DNA of 64,000 nt from Mesotaenium endlicherianum (lineage: Eukaryota > Streptophyta > Zygnematophyceae > Zygnematales > Mesotaeniaceae). The stretch covers positions 85,408-149,407 of the forward strand of contig WELA01011897.1 of the NCBI GenBank assembly GCA_009602735.1, given 5' to 3'. Positions 35,001 to 46,774 of the stretch are shown piece after piece. The translations under genes and the position numbers were made by a program. The notes beneath the pieces are model-generated. The model was not told the DNA's origin. It was given only the letters and a program-made list of their open reading frames with translations, and made no database searches. Numbering within the stretch: position 1 is the first letter of the stretch; each line of letters opens with the position of its first letter.

Positions 35001-38000
35001 CAGCGGGTGCCTTGTGGAGGCCGGGTGCAGTCGTCCTTGGGGGAGCTATCGTCGGGCTCCGCCAGGCGGCGGGGCAGCTTGGGATGACGGGCCTCCATAT
35101 AGAGGGGTGTCAAGGCCTGCGTCTGCAAAGAATCCAAGTCAAGACGTTGGCATCAATTGCTTGCCCCAAGAGCCGAACGTGGTTGACCTCGGGATGCCAC
35201 CTGGGTCAAATGCAATGGAAAGCCCATGGCGTGCTCCACCTCCACGGCACGCAGCCGATCGTACAAGCCAAAGGAGAGGTCGATGAGCATGCCGCGGGCC
35301 GCGCCGATGTAGGTTGCACTGTCATACCAGCTGACGGATGGCCTCCTCCTCCAAAGCGGTTGTGCGGCGGTAAGTATTGTCCGTGTACAGCGATGGCGAA
35401 GGTGGCTGAGAAGCCATCTGAAACTGCATGGCCACGCCTACCGGCACCTCCTGTTGGAGGCGGACGTCGGACCGTGCGTTGGGTGAGAGTGCCCTCTTGC
35501 GCAGGGGAGGCTCAGGAGCGGACGATCGGGCCGTGTTTGCAGCGGCTGCAAGGAGCTCGTGGGCTTTAGCAGCCGTGGCCACTGCTGTGGTAGCAGCGTC
35601 GGCGGCCGCGGTTGCCGCTGCTGTCATCTGGCGCATCACGGCGTGCTGCACTTTGTAAATGCGCACAGACTCCCAAGCTTGCGTTGTCAGCAACTCCGCA
35701 TGCTCTTTTGGAGAGAGGTGGAGCTCTGCGCTCGGTAGCTCGGGCTCCTCGTCCTGAGGCTCAAGCAGGTCCGCCCCAACAGAGATATCATCATCCTCTG
35801 AGCTGCCCTTGTGCGTCGGAGTGACGCCAAGCCGGTCACCATCGTCGCCGAGCGCCATGAAGCCGTAGAGGGTTGCTGACGTAGGTCGCCGTTCCAGAAT
35901 GTCCAGCGGCCATGAGGCCGTGCGCGTGCCTCCAGTGCGCCAGTCGGGCCAATAGTGTGCCCGCTCCGTCTAGTTATTTACTGTGACTCCAATGGGGAAG
36001 AGCACGTCCTATCCCAAGAGAACGTCCAAGGTGTCAAAGAGCGTCACGAGCGCGTGACGATGAATCGTCGTCTCATCCTCGGTCCTCGGCCGATAGGTGA
36101 AGACGAGCGCCAGCCGGGTGCGCCCCGTCACCGACTCGGATGTACAAGCCGCAGTGTTGATCCGCATGGACAAATCCTCCAGGTCGGCCGAGGAGAGGCC
36201 CAGTTGCCGGAGATAGCTGTGGCTGATTAGGAATGGCTGTGCGCCAATGTCAAACATAATGCGCTAAGGGGCCTGCTTGTTGACCAGCACGATCCCTTGC
36301 GCGTTGTCCAAAAACGCAGCGTTAGGGCTGTTGATCAACCTCCGCTCGTGCGGGGGTCTAGCGGGATCGGAGAGCATCGTAGTAGGAGCTCCTGCTGTTG
36401 GCCGATCCGTGCCCGTGCGGGAACCAAGAGCACGTGAATGGAGCATCAGCTGGGCGGCATGCCGGGTTGCCTCCAGCGTCACGCCGAGCTCAGCAAAAGA
36501 CACCGCCGGCTTGCGCTGCATTGCGAGCAATAGCACCTCGGTGTTGAGCTGCACCGTCATCACCAGGGAGGTGAGTGCGTGCGGTGCTGGCGCGCCTGGC
36601 GCCGCTGGCGGGTCCAAAGCGCGGAAAGAGCAAGGCAGACGCGGGGCTTCCTCCGTACGACGTCCCTGGTCGAGCCCGTTGCGCGGCTGCTTCTCGCCTG
36701 GCAGCTGCTGCGACCGTGCGCTTGCGAGGCGCCCCGTGAACTGCTGAACCGCTGCCAAGGCCGTGTTAGCGCGCAGCAGACTACGGCCTCGGTCGGCGCG
36801 GTCGTTGTCTTGGGTGCAACTGGCGCTGCTGCAAGCGCAGCTGCCGGTGCAAACTTTGGCGGCAATACTGGCGCCCTGGTGCAGGTAGGCGCCTCCGTGG
36901 CGGCTGGCGCAGGCGCTGGTACAGCTGCAGGGTCCAGAGTGACCTCTACAGGGCCGCCAGGTGGCGCTCCAGGGTCGCCCTTGAGGCGGACTAGGCGGGC
37001 TGCCAATCCGTCGGCGCCCTTACTTGCGTGTGCCCCGTGCGATGCTCGGGCGGCCCGCTTACGCGCGAGCGGACCCTGCACAGCCTTCGTAGCGCAGATT
37101 GCGCGGATGCCGGAGTTTTGAGCGCAGCCAGGCTTTAAGCCCTGGCTGAGCAATGTCATGCGCGAGCTGTCTGATGGCTCCCCGATGCTTGGATTGTACG
37201 AGGGGGTCGGAGATGCCCCCCCCCCGATGGGTGATGCCGGCCCCCTCTGCCGTCTGCGCGCCTGCTGGTCCGAGCCATATGCGCGCGCCAAGTGGCAGCA
37301 CTTGGGAGCAGCTGCCAGGTGTAGCTGCGCAGGCTGGCGTGCCAGAGGCAAGAAGCCCAGGTTGCTGGAACGGACCTCGCGTCGCCGTCCCTGGCGCCTG
37401 ACCACGTACAACGATGCCGGTGCCAGAACGTGACGCCTCAAATGCCATACACGCGCCATGTGGCGCCAGCTGCTGGCACCTGCGCTCCCTCGTGCGCAGA
37501 TCTGCGCACGTGGGCGCGGTGCGAGTGCCAAAGTTTGTCGCGGCCTGCGCAGCCGTTTGGCGGGCTCGCAGGGGGACGCTTGATGTTGCTAGGCCGGCCA
37601 TAGTCGGCCCTGCTGTTGACAGCCAGTCCACGCAAGCCAGGGTCGTTGCCAGCGTCGGTGTTGGCTGCGCTGGCGTCGGGACCGGCACGTCGTTGGAACG
37701 GCCTGTGGCACTTGCTGGCCGGGATGCGCCAAATGGGCGTCTGCCAGCTGTCTGCCGACCGACTTGCCCTTGCCTGCTACTGGCAGAAGCCTAAGCGGGG
37801 AGCGTGCCGCTGGCAGGGGCGTATAGCGCCCCACATGCGTCGTAGCCGGAGCTGGCGTCGCAATCGTGTAGGCGGGCGATCTCGGCTTTGGCCGCTAGCA
37901 GCGCGTCGCTGAGAGCGTTGTAGCTGTAGTGGTTCTTGCCGAGCTTCATCACGGCGCTGTTCGTGGTTGTGGCTGCCGCGGGCCGTCCGCCAGAGCGCGG

Positions 38001-39213
38001 GGTGCGCGCGCCTTGCTGACCTGCCACAGCTTAGGATTCGTCAAGAGTGCGCCCGTTCTCGAGGTCGCGCTTCTTTTGCAGGCAGACGATTTGCAGGTGG
38101 CTGGCTTTGCCACAGTAGGTGCAGTCACCGGGCTTGCCGTTTGCGCGAGCGTGCAGTCACAATGAGAGTGGCTCATCTTCCCGCAAGACCAGCAAGGGTC
38201 GCTCGTCGTGGCGGCCATGGAGATGCGGCCGCGCGGAGCTCCGCGCTGCTGAGTCTACTGGGGCAACTGCGAGCGCTGGGGCTGCTGCTGCTGGGGCTGG
38301 CGTGCAGGGGCTGGTTGCATCAAGGCAGATGGCAGCACCGCGGCGTCCTGTCGTACGCCAGTGGATGCGAGGCCGACACGGCCGCTGATGTTGCTCCGTG
38401 CGGCTGCCAGGCTTTGCTTTTCAACTGAGATGTAAGCGTCCTCCAATAAGTATTCGGAACCCTTGCGGTCAATGAGGGGGGCAATAGCTTTCTTCCTCAG
38501 AAATACTCCACGGCATGCAAGAAGATCTCCGCTGCCTCTCGGTCAGTGTCCGTGCCCACATCTCGGCATAGGTGGGTCAAGCGTCGGTACATCATTCGGA
38601 TCGTCTTGTTCTAGCGACGGAAGAAGTGGTGCAGCTCGTACACCTTCTCCTCAGTGGCGGACTGGAACTCCTGTCTAAGAACGTCCCAGAAGGCCTGAAC
38701 TGGTTCACCCATAGGGGTTTGAACATCCTCCACAAGCTCCGTGCGCGCGAGGATCTCGGCTGCCTTCTCACGATAGGTGTTGCAAGCCTCGTAGAGAAGG
38801 TAACGCATGAGCGTGCCAAACACCTGGCGCTTAGTGAGCGCGGGCGTCTTGAGCTTAGCATTCTCAAAGTCAGCCTCGAACTTAGAGATAGTGTTGTCGA
38901 GATCACAGGTGCCCGGCCAGCCGCTGAAGCGGAAGAGGGAGGCCCTGTCTACCTTCGTATCGTGGTCATCTGCCATGGAGTACGAGGGATCATAGTGAGT
39001 CTACTGAAGCGGTGGCTCGTGGACGGGCGTAAGCTGAGGGGGCATCGAGTGCTCCTCCTCAGGGGGATCAGTGATGGTACTGAGATCAGAGTATAAGTCC
39101 TCGCCACTAACCCCTTCGTAGTAAGGCTGATAAGATAGCCCACTACGAGAAGCATACACTGAAGACTCTAATTACTTGCAAGCAAAGAAAGATCTTCTTA
39201 GAAGTAGGGGGCG
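32037..39213 (-). mobile_element. Element E interior: Ty3/gypsy with PHD finger
   Basis: On the minus strand, in order: gag-like region (38611-38976); a Cys/His knuckle (CWSCGKMSHSHCDC near 38170-38210); a Pro/Ala-rich stretch with poor conservation; a protease-like segment (FDIGAQPFLIS near 36220-36255); reverse transcriptase (about 33900-34400, DRYPMPTLDEIFDDI, CYIDDVFVF); RNase H (about 33200-33650, FILHTDWSQARLGVVL); integrase (about 32300-33024, HKALGHFGVKHTF, CTLCDRV); and a PHD finger (about 32070-32210). A G8 tract near 32049-32056 lies close to the 3' LTR. The composition is GC-rich, unlike its neighbours A and C. It is a fossil with roughly ten or more breaks. Long overlapping frames on both strands at 34350-38430 are GC-driven shadows. 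Confidence 0.8.
32070..32210 (-). CDS. PHD finger at the end of element E pol
   Basis: The minus-strand reading gives VKVLLCNSSNLGFHISCL, then PPLERVPTRDWFCNDC. This is the second half of a PHD finger, where host proteins read LLCDxCxxGYHxxCLxPPLxxVPxGDWxCxxC. PHD fingers bind the histone H3 tail. The module occupies the place of the chromodomain in elements A and C. Confidence 0.75.
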
Positions 39214-39769
39214 TGTACTCTCCAGAGTGAGCACCTCAAGATTGTAATCTGGTAGGAAAACAACTAATGAAGTCTGGCCCAAAAGACCACTAGAAGCACA
39301 TCATGATCTTCAAAAGTAGTTCTATGGCAGGGTTTAAGCTGTGACTTTGCTCACCACATGGGAAGTTCTTCAAGTGATAGGAATCCAGGAGGGCTTGCTC
39401 TTCACAAGAGAGAGCCTCCGTGGTCCTGAAAATACAAGAGGTATAAGTGTAAGCTTTATTGATAACTCTGTGGTTTACAGCTGGCATAATTGACTTCTAA
39501 AAAGATGTCCTTCTAAGGGCATCTACTGCTATATACTCCCTGCAAAACTGGCGCTGAAGGCGGCGGATTCAATGCACACGGTCACACTAGGAGGCTCTCC
39601 TAGGTCCACGAAAGTGGAGGCAAGGCAAGTACTAGTTCTCCTATTGGCTACGCACAACACACACCAATCAAACACAGTGCAAGAAAGAAAATGCATGACT
39701 CTTATTGGCGGAGCTTACCTCGACCAATGCTACCTAGATAATGCCTCAAGAGTAAATCTGAAACGTAAG
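39214..39769 (-). repeat. 5' LTR of element E, partial
   Basis: 556 bases match 22022-22576 at roughly 88% by eye. It lies directly upstream (minus strand) of the E interior. Its outer part is missing, and it abuts the proximal piece of the LTR of element C at 39770. Confidence 0.65.
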
Positions 39770-40038
39770 AAACCAATCCGTAGTTGATTAGGTTATCATC
39801 TCATAATTATTCATAGTAATATATGAATAATTATGTCATAATATTGCGAAGTAGTCAAATTACTTTACGACGCTTTCTGCGATAGCATCTTGGTCGTTCA
39901 CTAGTTGACCAGAGATTAGTCGACACGCACGTGTGGCGAATAATTCATCAAGATGCAATTAGTTATCAGTTAATATATTGATAAATAGCGTAACGCATTT
40001 TAGATAATTATACGCCCAAAACAACTCAAATTGTTACA
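39770..40038 (-). repeat. 3' LTR of element C, proximal piece
   Basis: On the minus strand it begins TGTAACAATTTGAG, directly after the purine tract AAGGAGGGAGGAG (40039-40051). It matches 46495-46774. About 115 bases between this piece and 21876 have no counterpart, lost when E inserted or later. Confidence 0.75.
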
Positions 40039-43000
40039 CTCCTCCCTCCTTACAAGAACTTAACGTCCTCGTTAAGCCTGTCTGGTGTGTCAATATTGAT
40101 CGTAACCAGCAAAAAACACTGGTAAGCAAATGGACTTTGCATCATCACAGGGACAAAAAAGAGCAATTTCTTGGCCGCGTCTCTTTTGCGTTTGTTCCTT
40201 GGCTTACGTATTGTACCGGGTCGCACACTTGCCGTGGTACAAAACTTTTGAGCAGTAGCCCATCGTATCCAATACTATTGAACCAAGTCACTACAATTAA
40301 GTAGGATTTTGTCCTGAGACTTGTACGAGTTCCAACTGGAATGTAATCAAGCCATTGAATCAAAAGCTCCACTCGTGGAGGCTTATGACGGGTGTAGCGA
40401 TGTCCTAAGACTTCCTCTACATCCCAGGCCTTATCATCATCGGCGAGTTCCAAATCAGGTGCCTGTGGCTAATAGCGGCCATCAGAATGAAACAGCTTGA
40501 GTAAATTGACTTGGAATACAGGATTCGTTGCCCCCATGGATTTAGGCAAATCCAGTCTGTATGCAACAGGTCCAAGCTTTGCGGTCATGATAAAAGGGCC
40601 TACCCAGCAAGGCAGAAGCTTTTGCTGTCTTGGGTGCTTGAGTTGGAGGTTTTTAGTGAGCAAAAGTACCTTATTGCCAACCTCAAACTCAACTCTGTCC
40701 TGTGTGTATCAGCAAACTTCTTCTGCCGATCTCGAGTGGCGGCTAGTGCCAACTTTGCTTGTTTGAGCACCTCTTGAAGAGAGTGGACATAGAGGCGAGC
40801 ACTTGGTACTCTCATGGTTGACATCCCCGCCTCACCAAGTACCGTAAGCGTGAGAGGAGTGTGCGGATTTCTTCCATAGTTGAGGAAAAACGGTGTTTCC
40901 TTAACACTCTCTTGATAAGCATTATTTACTGTGAACTCTGCAACTGAAAGGAGGGTGTCCCAGTTGTCTTGGCGAGGATTCACATAATGCCTAAGGAACT
41001 GTTGCAGAACGCGGTTCAACCGTTGTGCTGACCATTGGTCTGAGGATGGAAGCTAGTGGACATCTTAAGTGTCGTACTGATATGCAAGCAGACTTCTTGC
41101 CAGAAGTGGCTTGTAAATCGTGAGTCACGATCACTTATGATCTTTTTCGGCATGCCATGTAACTTGAACACGTGATCAATGAAGAGACGCGCTGTCTCTT
41201 TTGCATCAAGTGATGGTTTAGTGGTCACAAAGTGCACCATCTTAATGAAACGATCCTTGATCGTTAACACCCCATTGTGTCCTGTATCGGTGGTAGGCAA
41301 TTCCATGACAAAGTCAAGGCTTATGCTTTCCCAAGGAGCACCTCCAAGTTCCAATTGTTGCAACTTCTCAGCGGGCAACGTTTTGCTTGGCTGGTTCCTC
41401 TCACATGTTGCGCAGTTGACGATGTACTCGGCAACATCAACCTTGGGGGACGGTCAAATGTACCCTCGGCGCATTGCGTGTGTGGTTTTGACCAGAGTAA
41501 GGAGAGTCATGCGCTTCTTATAGTAGCACACGTCTTACTTGGTCTTCTGGGACAGTAATGCGCCCATTGTGCCACCAAAAACCGTCCTCAAACGAATAGT
41601 CTGAGAGTTCTTTCCTTTTGTCCATACTGTCCATCATTACGGCTACACCGTTCCAGCCAGTACTCTAGAGATCTAGGAAATATAAATTCTTAAAGATAGC
41701 CCTTGTGAAACAGGTGATGGAGGTCAAGTGATTCCGAGGTATGCGCGCTATTCAAATCAAGTTGGCCCGCGTCACCAAGACGGGTGCGGTCAGACGTCTG
41801 GGGGGGTACAGCAGAACCAAGGGTGGTTTCCCTCGAAGCCTGACCATTTTTTTCTTGCAAGCGCGCAACGGTCCCCAGCAGCAAGTTACGCTGAGGAATT
41901 CAACTCAGAGGGTCCGCAACATTGTTACGACTTGGACGATGCGTCCACTCGAAGTGGAAACGTTGCAAGAACTCAGATCATCTCGTCTGTCTCCTTGGCA
42001 TTGTTGGCTGTATTTGAAAGAAGGTATTTGAGAAATGATCCGTAACCACTGTCAAACCCTTGCAGCCTTGTAAACAACATCGCCAAATCTTCAAAGCCTA
42101 TATCACTGCCTAGAGCTCTTGCTTTGTCGTTGAGTAATTTTGTTCAGCAGGCGTCAGCAATTGCAACTCTCAAAATAGATACGTTTGCCTAGCTGCAGCT
42201 GAACAGCCCCTATTCCAACACCGGACGCATCGACGACTACCTTGTAAGGTAAATCAAGATCTGCCAATGAAAGAACTGGCGCATTCGTGAGTGCATACTT
42301 AATGCCCTCAAACGCGTGTTGCGTATTCTCATTCCAGATGAACGTCGTATCTTTCCTTGTCAGAGCAGTTAGTGGCGCAGCCATCATTGAATAACCTTGC
42401 ATAAATTAACGAAAGTAGTTAGCAAACCGAAGGAATGATCGGACTGTATATACAATGGTTGGTACACACCAATCTGCGACACACGCAATCTTGGCTGGGT
42501 CAAGGCGCACCCCTTGCAAACCCACGACATGCCCAAGGTACAACAATTCATTCTTTAGGAAAGAACATTTCTTGAGCTTGGCATAAGCTGTTGCCTGCGA
42601 AGGATCTGCAACACCAATTCCAGGTGCTTGTAATGCTCTTCCTTTGTCTTTGAATAGACAAGGATATTGTGGAGGTAAACTTGGACAAATTTTTCCAAGT
42701 AAGGTCTAAACGAATCATTCATCGTGCTCTGGAATATTGCTGGTGCATTCGTAAGTCCAAATCTTAGGACCTTATATTGGAAGTGCCCAATAGGCGTCCA
42801 AAACGCGGTCTCGGGGACATCCTTTGGTGTGTTTCGATTCTGATGATAGCCCTGGGCTAGATCAAGCGAGGAGAACACGCATGCCCCCTGCAAGCAAATC
42901 ATTAATGCGAGGCAACATATAGCGGTTCTTGACCGTTATGTTGTTCAGCGTACGATAATTAACGCACATCTTGAGCGACCCATCTTTCTTTGAAATAAAT

Positions 43001-45772
43001 AAAATGGGGGCGCCAAATGAAGATGAGCTCGGCTCAATCCATCCTTTCTGCAGCAAGTCGGTAATTTGATCTTTCATGTCGTTCATCTTCAACGGGCTTA
43101 GGCAATAAATTGGTTGCCAAGTCGGTTTAGAATCAGGAACAAGAGGTATCGTATGCCCAATACCCCTACCAGGCAAAAGCTTGGCTGGTATTTCATTTGG
43201 GAACACTGACTTGTACTGCTGCAAGAGAGCAGCGAGTTCAGTCGTCAGTGTTGCCACATGACCAAGGACGTCCAATACAGGCTCTTCCGTAAAGAGAGTA
43301 GGGGATGTTGCTGGGGGATCAGGCTGCATGAATCCAAAGAAAACATGTTGACCATTCTTCGCCAAACGCCGTGCTTGCTTAATGGACAATAGAAAAGTTG
43401 TTGTAGGAATGTCTTTGTCCAAATTGGGCTTAAGAGCGTGATGAGTAATTTTTTGACGCCCTTTGCGAACAATGCATATCAGTTAAGCACTGCACTTGTG
43501 TGCGTAAGCCAACTGTCACCTAAAATTGCACCAATACCTTTGGGCAATTCAGTGGCGTTGAATTGTTCAGTCCCAAAGTAAGATTGCACCTTAAGTGGTA
43601 ATCGAATCATTCAAGAATACAAGCCAAAGAATCATCGCCGAGGCGAAGCTGTTCTTTCTTGAGTATTGGAAGCAACTTCATGTCTTGTGCAAAACGTGCA
43701 CTAATGAAGTTGTCTGATGCTCCTGAATCAATGGCAGTAAAGCATGACCAACCTGAAATTTTAGTTTCAAACGTCATACTTCACCCCAAAGAATCACTAT
43801 GCGTCACGAGCAATGTCCTCGCCGTGAGAGAAATGTGGAAAATATGGAGGTCCTTTACTAAAATCCTATTTTGCATTGCCGATCTTGCACGAAACCGAGT
43901 GATCGGGTCAGAGTACGCGCGTCGATGTGTAAATGCACCAACGTAAATGGGTGCAAGGCACATGTGCATTTTTCGTAAGCGAGACAGGTGTTCGTAACAC
44001 TGATCAAGGTTAGGATCATGCGGCTATAAGTGTAAGAACATGCAAGCATGGATACACTCAAGTTCCGTAAACTCGTCATAGCTCAACACATGCATACTAA
44101 TATATTCCGAACGGAATATATCAATATCAGGTATGTTAGAGAGAACAAGAATCTTTGGTGTTTGAGAACAAACACCTAGAATTTCTTGCTTACTAAGTAG
44201 TGTTGTCAATAGCTGAAAATAAGGCGCAGTAACTGGCTCCTGAGCTACTTCGTCGGGACTATGCCTCAAATCCTTTTGTGAAGGACACTGTTTAGAGGTA
44301 TGTCCCTGTTTGCCACAAGAAAAACACAGACCTGCCGTCACAATGTTGTGACGATCCTCGGTGGTCTCATTCTTGCAGGTCTTTGGGGCAGGTCCTAATG
44401 AATTGGCAATGTTACCCCCTTTGGAAGGGAATTGCCGTTTCCGACCTCCCTTACGAGATCAAGGAAAGTTGGTAGGAGGAGAACGTGTAGTGCAAACAAG
44501 CTGATTAAGAGGTTGTACGGCGGGCTCCTCCTGGGTGATAATTTTTTGAGCTATCTTGGAAGAGTTATGACGTCCAAAAGAACGACGTAACGTAGTAGAG
44601 AAGTCGTCAAACGACCCTTGATCCTCTTTACGCCATATCTTGGTAAAATCCCCCCGGAGAAAAGTGGAAGCCGTCATGGCTTGGTCGACCGGGGCGATTT
44701 GTGCCAAGACGAAGAATTTCTGAAGTTTCTTCAAGAAACGACGCACATCGGACCCTGGGCCACCGTGAAATTTTGCCGGCGGGGAGGGCTTGTAGGAAGG
44801 CGTCGGTGTCGAGGCCTGCCCAGGGTTGGCAGGTGGGAGGGTTTGGCGAGTAACGCCGCCAGTGGGCCCTGATGTGCCGGCAATCCCCTGGACAGCGTGC
44901 AAGTAAGAACAAATTGCGGTGTTAATAACCATCGTGGAAACAAAGCGATTGTGCAAAATGAACGCAGTCTAACGATCCGCTGCGTGGCCGAATGCGACGC
45001 GTGCGGCACGTCGCGTGGAGCGATAGAAGTGTCGGTTTGAATTGTATAAGTACAATTGGCGCGCGATCAAAATACCTTGAGTTACTTTTTTGTTCGTATC
45101 GCTGCATTGGCATCGGATTGCAAACGTACGCAACCGTGTCCAGGATACAAGGGCTCAAATCCGCGGGGTGCAAAACTTGTCGATGGTACAATTGGATGGC
45201 GATCTTTGGATTGTGCGAAGAAAGGACACAATCCCGAAACAATGTCCCTCACGGGTGCCGGAGCATGAGTGCCCGAGACGTGCACACTTGTAGGTGGGAG
45301 GAGTGTAACGATCCGCCGCGTGGCCGGATGCGGCGCGTGCGACACGCCGCGTGGAGCGATAGAAGTGTCGGTTTGAATTGTATAAGTACAATTGGCGCGC
45401 GATCAGAGTACCTTGAGGTACCTTTTCGTTCGTATCGCTACACGCAGCAAAAGGGGTTCAGCTTGCAAAAATCCGCCAGCACCGAGTTGGCCTGGGGGAC
45501 CATTCAGGTTGTCATCGTTGCCAGCAGCAAGAGCGGCAGCAGCGCGGTTGCACCAACAACCGCTGTGTCGGCTCCGGCGTAGATTAATGCCGAACAATGG
45601 AGAAAAATTTCCCCGTCGAAAAATGACAAGGGACCGGCGTTCAGGGCAGAACTGGGATGGGTGACCATCTCAATGAAGTATTGCCCCTAAATAAATTTTT
45701 CCAACATATATTCTTCAACCATAAAAAAATAAAAAAAATCCTTGGAGAAACCGAGATCGACTCCGATACCAA
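40039..45772 (-). mobile_element. Element C interior: chromovirus (Ty3/gypsy)
   Basis: Minus-strand order: primer-binding site TTGGTATCGGAG (about 45761-45772); leader containing a TRIM; gag (44459-44956); CCHC knuckle (CFSCGKQGHTSKQC near 44290-44330); protease region (about 43500-43750); reverse transcriptase (42555-43422, KNRYMLPRINDLLAG, QGYHQNRNTP); RNase H (about 41950-42420); integrase (about 40600-41560, DRDSRFTSHFWQEV, TSFHPQTNGQ); and chromodomain (about 40300-40430, WDVEEVLGHR, VELLIQWLDY). It is an old fossil with many breaks. The two LTRs differ by about 15% over the stretch compared. Confidence 0.85.
44968..45442 (+). mobile_element. TRIM copy 2 with target duplication, inside element C
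   Basis: The 139-base terminal repeats are at 44968-45106 and 45304-45442, with a 197-base interior, the same primer site type and the purine tract GGTGGGAGGAG. It is flanked by CGCAG on both sides (44963-44967 and 45443-45447). The repeats differ at about 12 positions (near 9%). It looks structurally whole. Insertion into the leader of C dates it after C. Confidence 0.9.
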
Positions 45773-46774
45773 TGTACCGTTTTCGCATAACGTTCTAACT
45801 TATGAGAATCTTTTCCTCGGTATTCAAGGAATACTTGATAATAGCGGAAAGAAAACATCTATAGTTCGTAATTTTTGCTAAGTCCTCGAGAGTGAGAGAG
45901 AGAGAGAGATTACGTAACTATAGAATTAGTGCTTGTGAGAGTTGCACTCACAATGACTCTTGCAGGTATTTATACCTGCTCAACGTGAGGCACTTGAGTG
46001 CTTCGAGTCACCACCTAGGGCACCGGTCATGTCAACAAAAACGGTCAAATGGATGTGACCCATTTGACCGAATGCCCAAAATCATGCTATGTGGCAGTTT
46101 TGGGACTTTCGACGAATTGCGACGAATCGTCACGAATCGTTTTGCGCCGAATCGGCGTAGTCGCGTCCTTTGAATAGACGTGATTGGGTGTAGTCACATC
46201 TAAGCTTCTTTCGAAACAGATGTGACTAATCACGGTCATGTCTTCTCGATGTTTTCGATAGACGTGACCGTTTGCCGTGCACACATGTTTTTGTCATGAC
46301 CGAGTAATTGTAATAATTACTTCACAAATTGGGCAGGTGCGATCGTCTCAAACGAAGGGTCGCGTGTTTGAATCCACATGGATGCAAAGTAACTTTGTAT
46401 AATCGTTTTCTTTGAGTTTTACGACTTCGTTTGGTTTAACAACTCGTCGTTAATCCAAAATCAGTGACTGTGCATTTCAAAATCATGACAATATGAACCA
46501 ATCAATCCGTAATTGATGAGCTTATCATCTCATAATTATTCAAAGTACTTCATGAATAATTATGGCATATTGTTACGAAGTACTCGAATTACTTTACGAC
46601 GCTTTTTGCAATAGCATCTTAGTCGTTTCGCTAGTCGACTTGGGATTAGTCGGCACACGCGTGTGGCAAATAATCCATCAAGATGCAATCATTGATCAAA
46701 TAATATGTAGCGCAACGTATTTTAGGTGATTGGGAAAACGTCCGAATACGCCCAAAATAGCTCAGATAATTACA
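45773..46774 (-). repeat. 5' LTR of element C, complete
   Basis: 1,002 bases. On the minus strand it starts TGTAATTATCTGAGC (46774 down) and ends CGGTACA at 45773, next to the primer-binding site. It contains a short GA run near 45895-45910. Confidence 0.85.

Noticed and set aside
34350-38430. Plus-strand open frames across element E as host genes
   Set aside because: They overlap minus-strand gag-pol and arise from high GC content; no conserved motif or splice pattern was seen.
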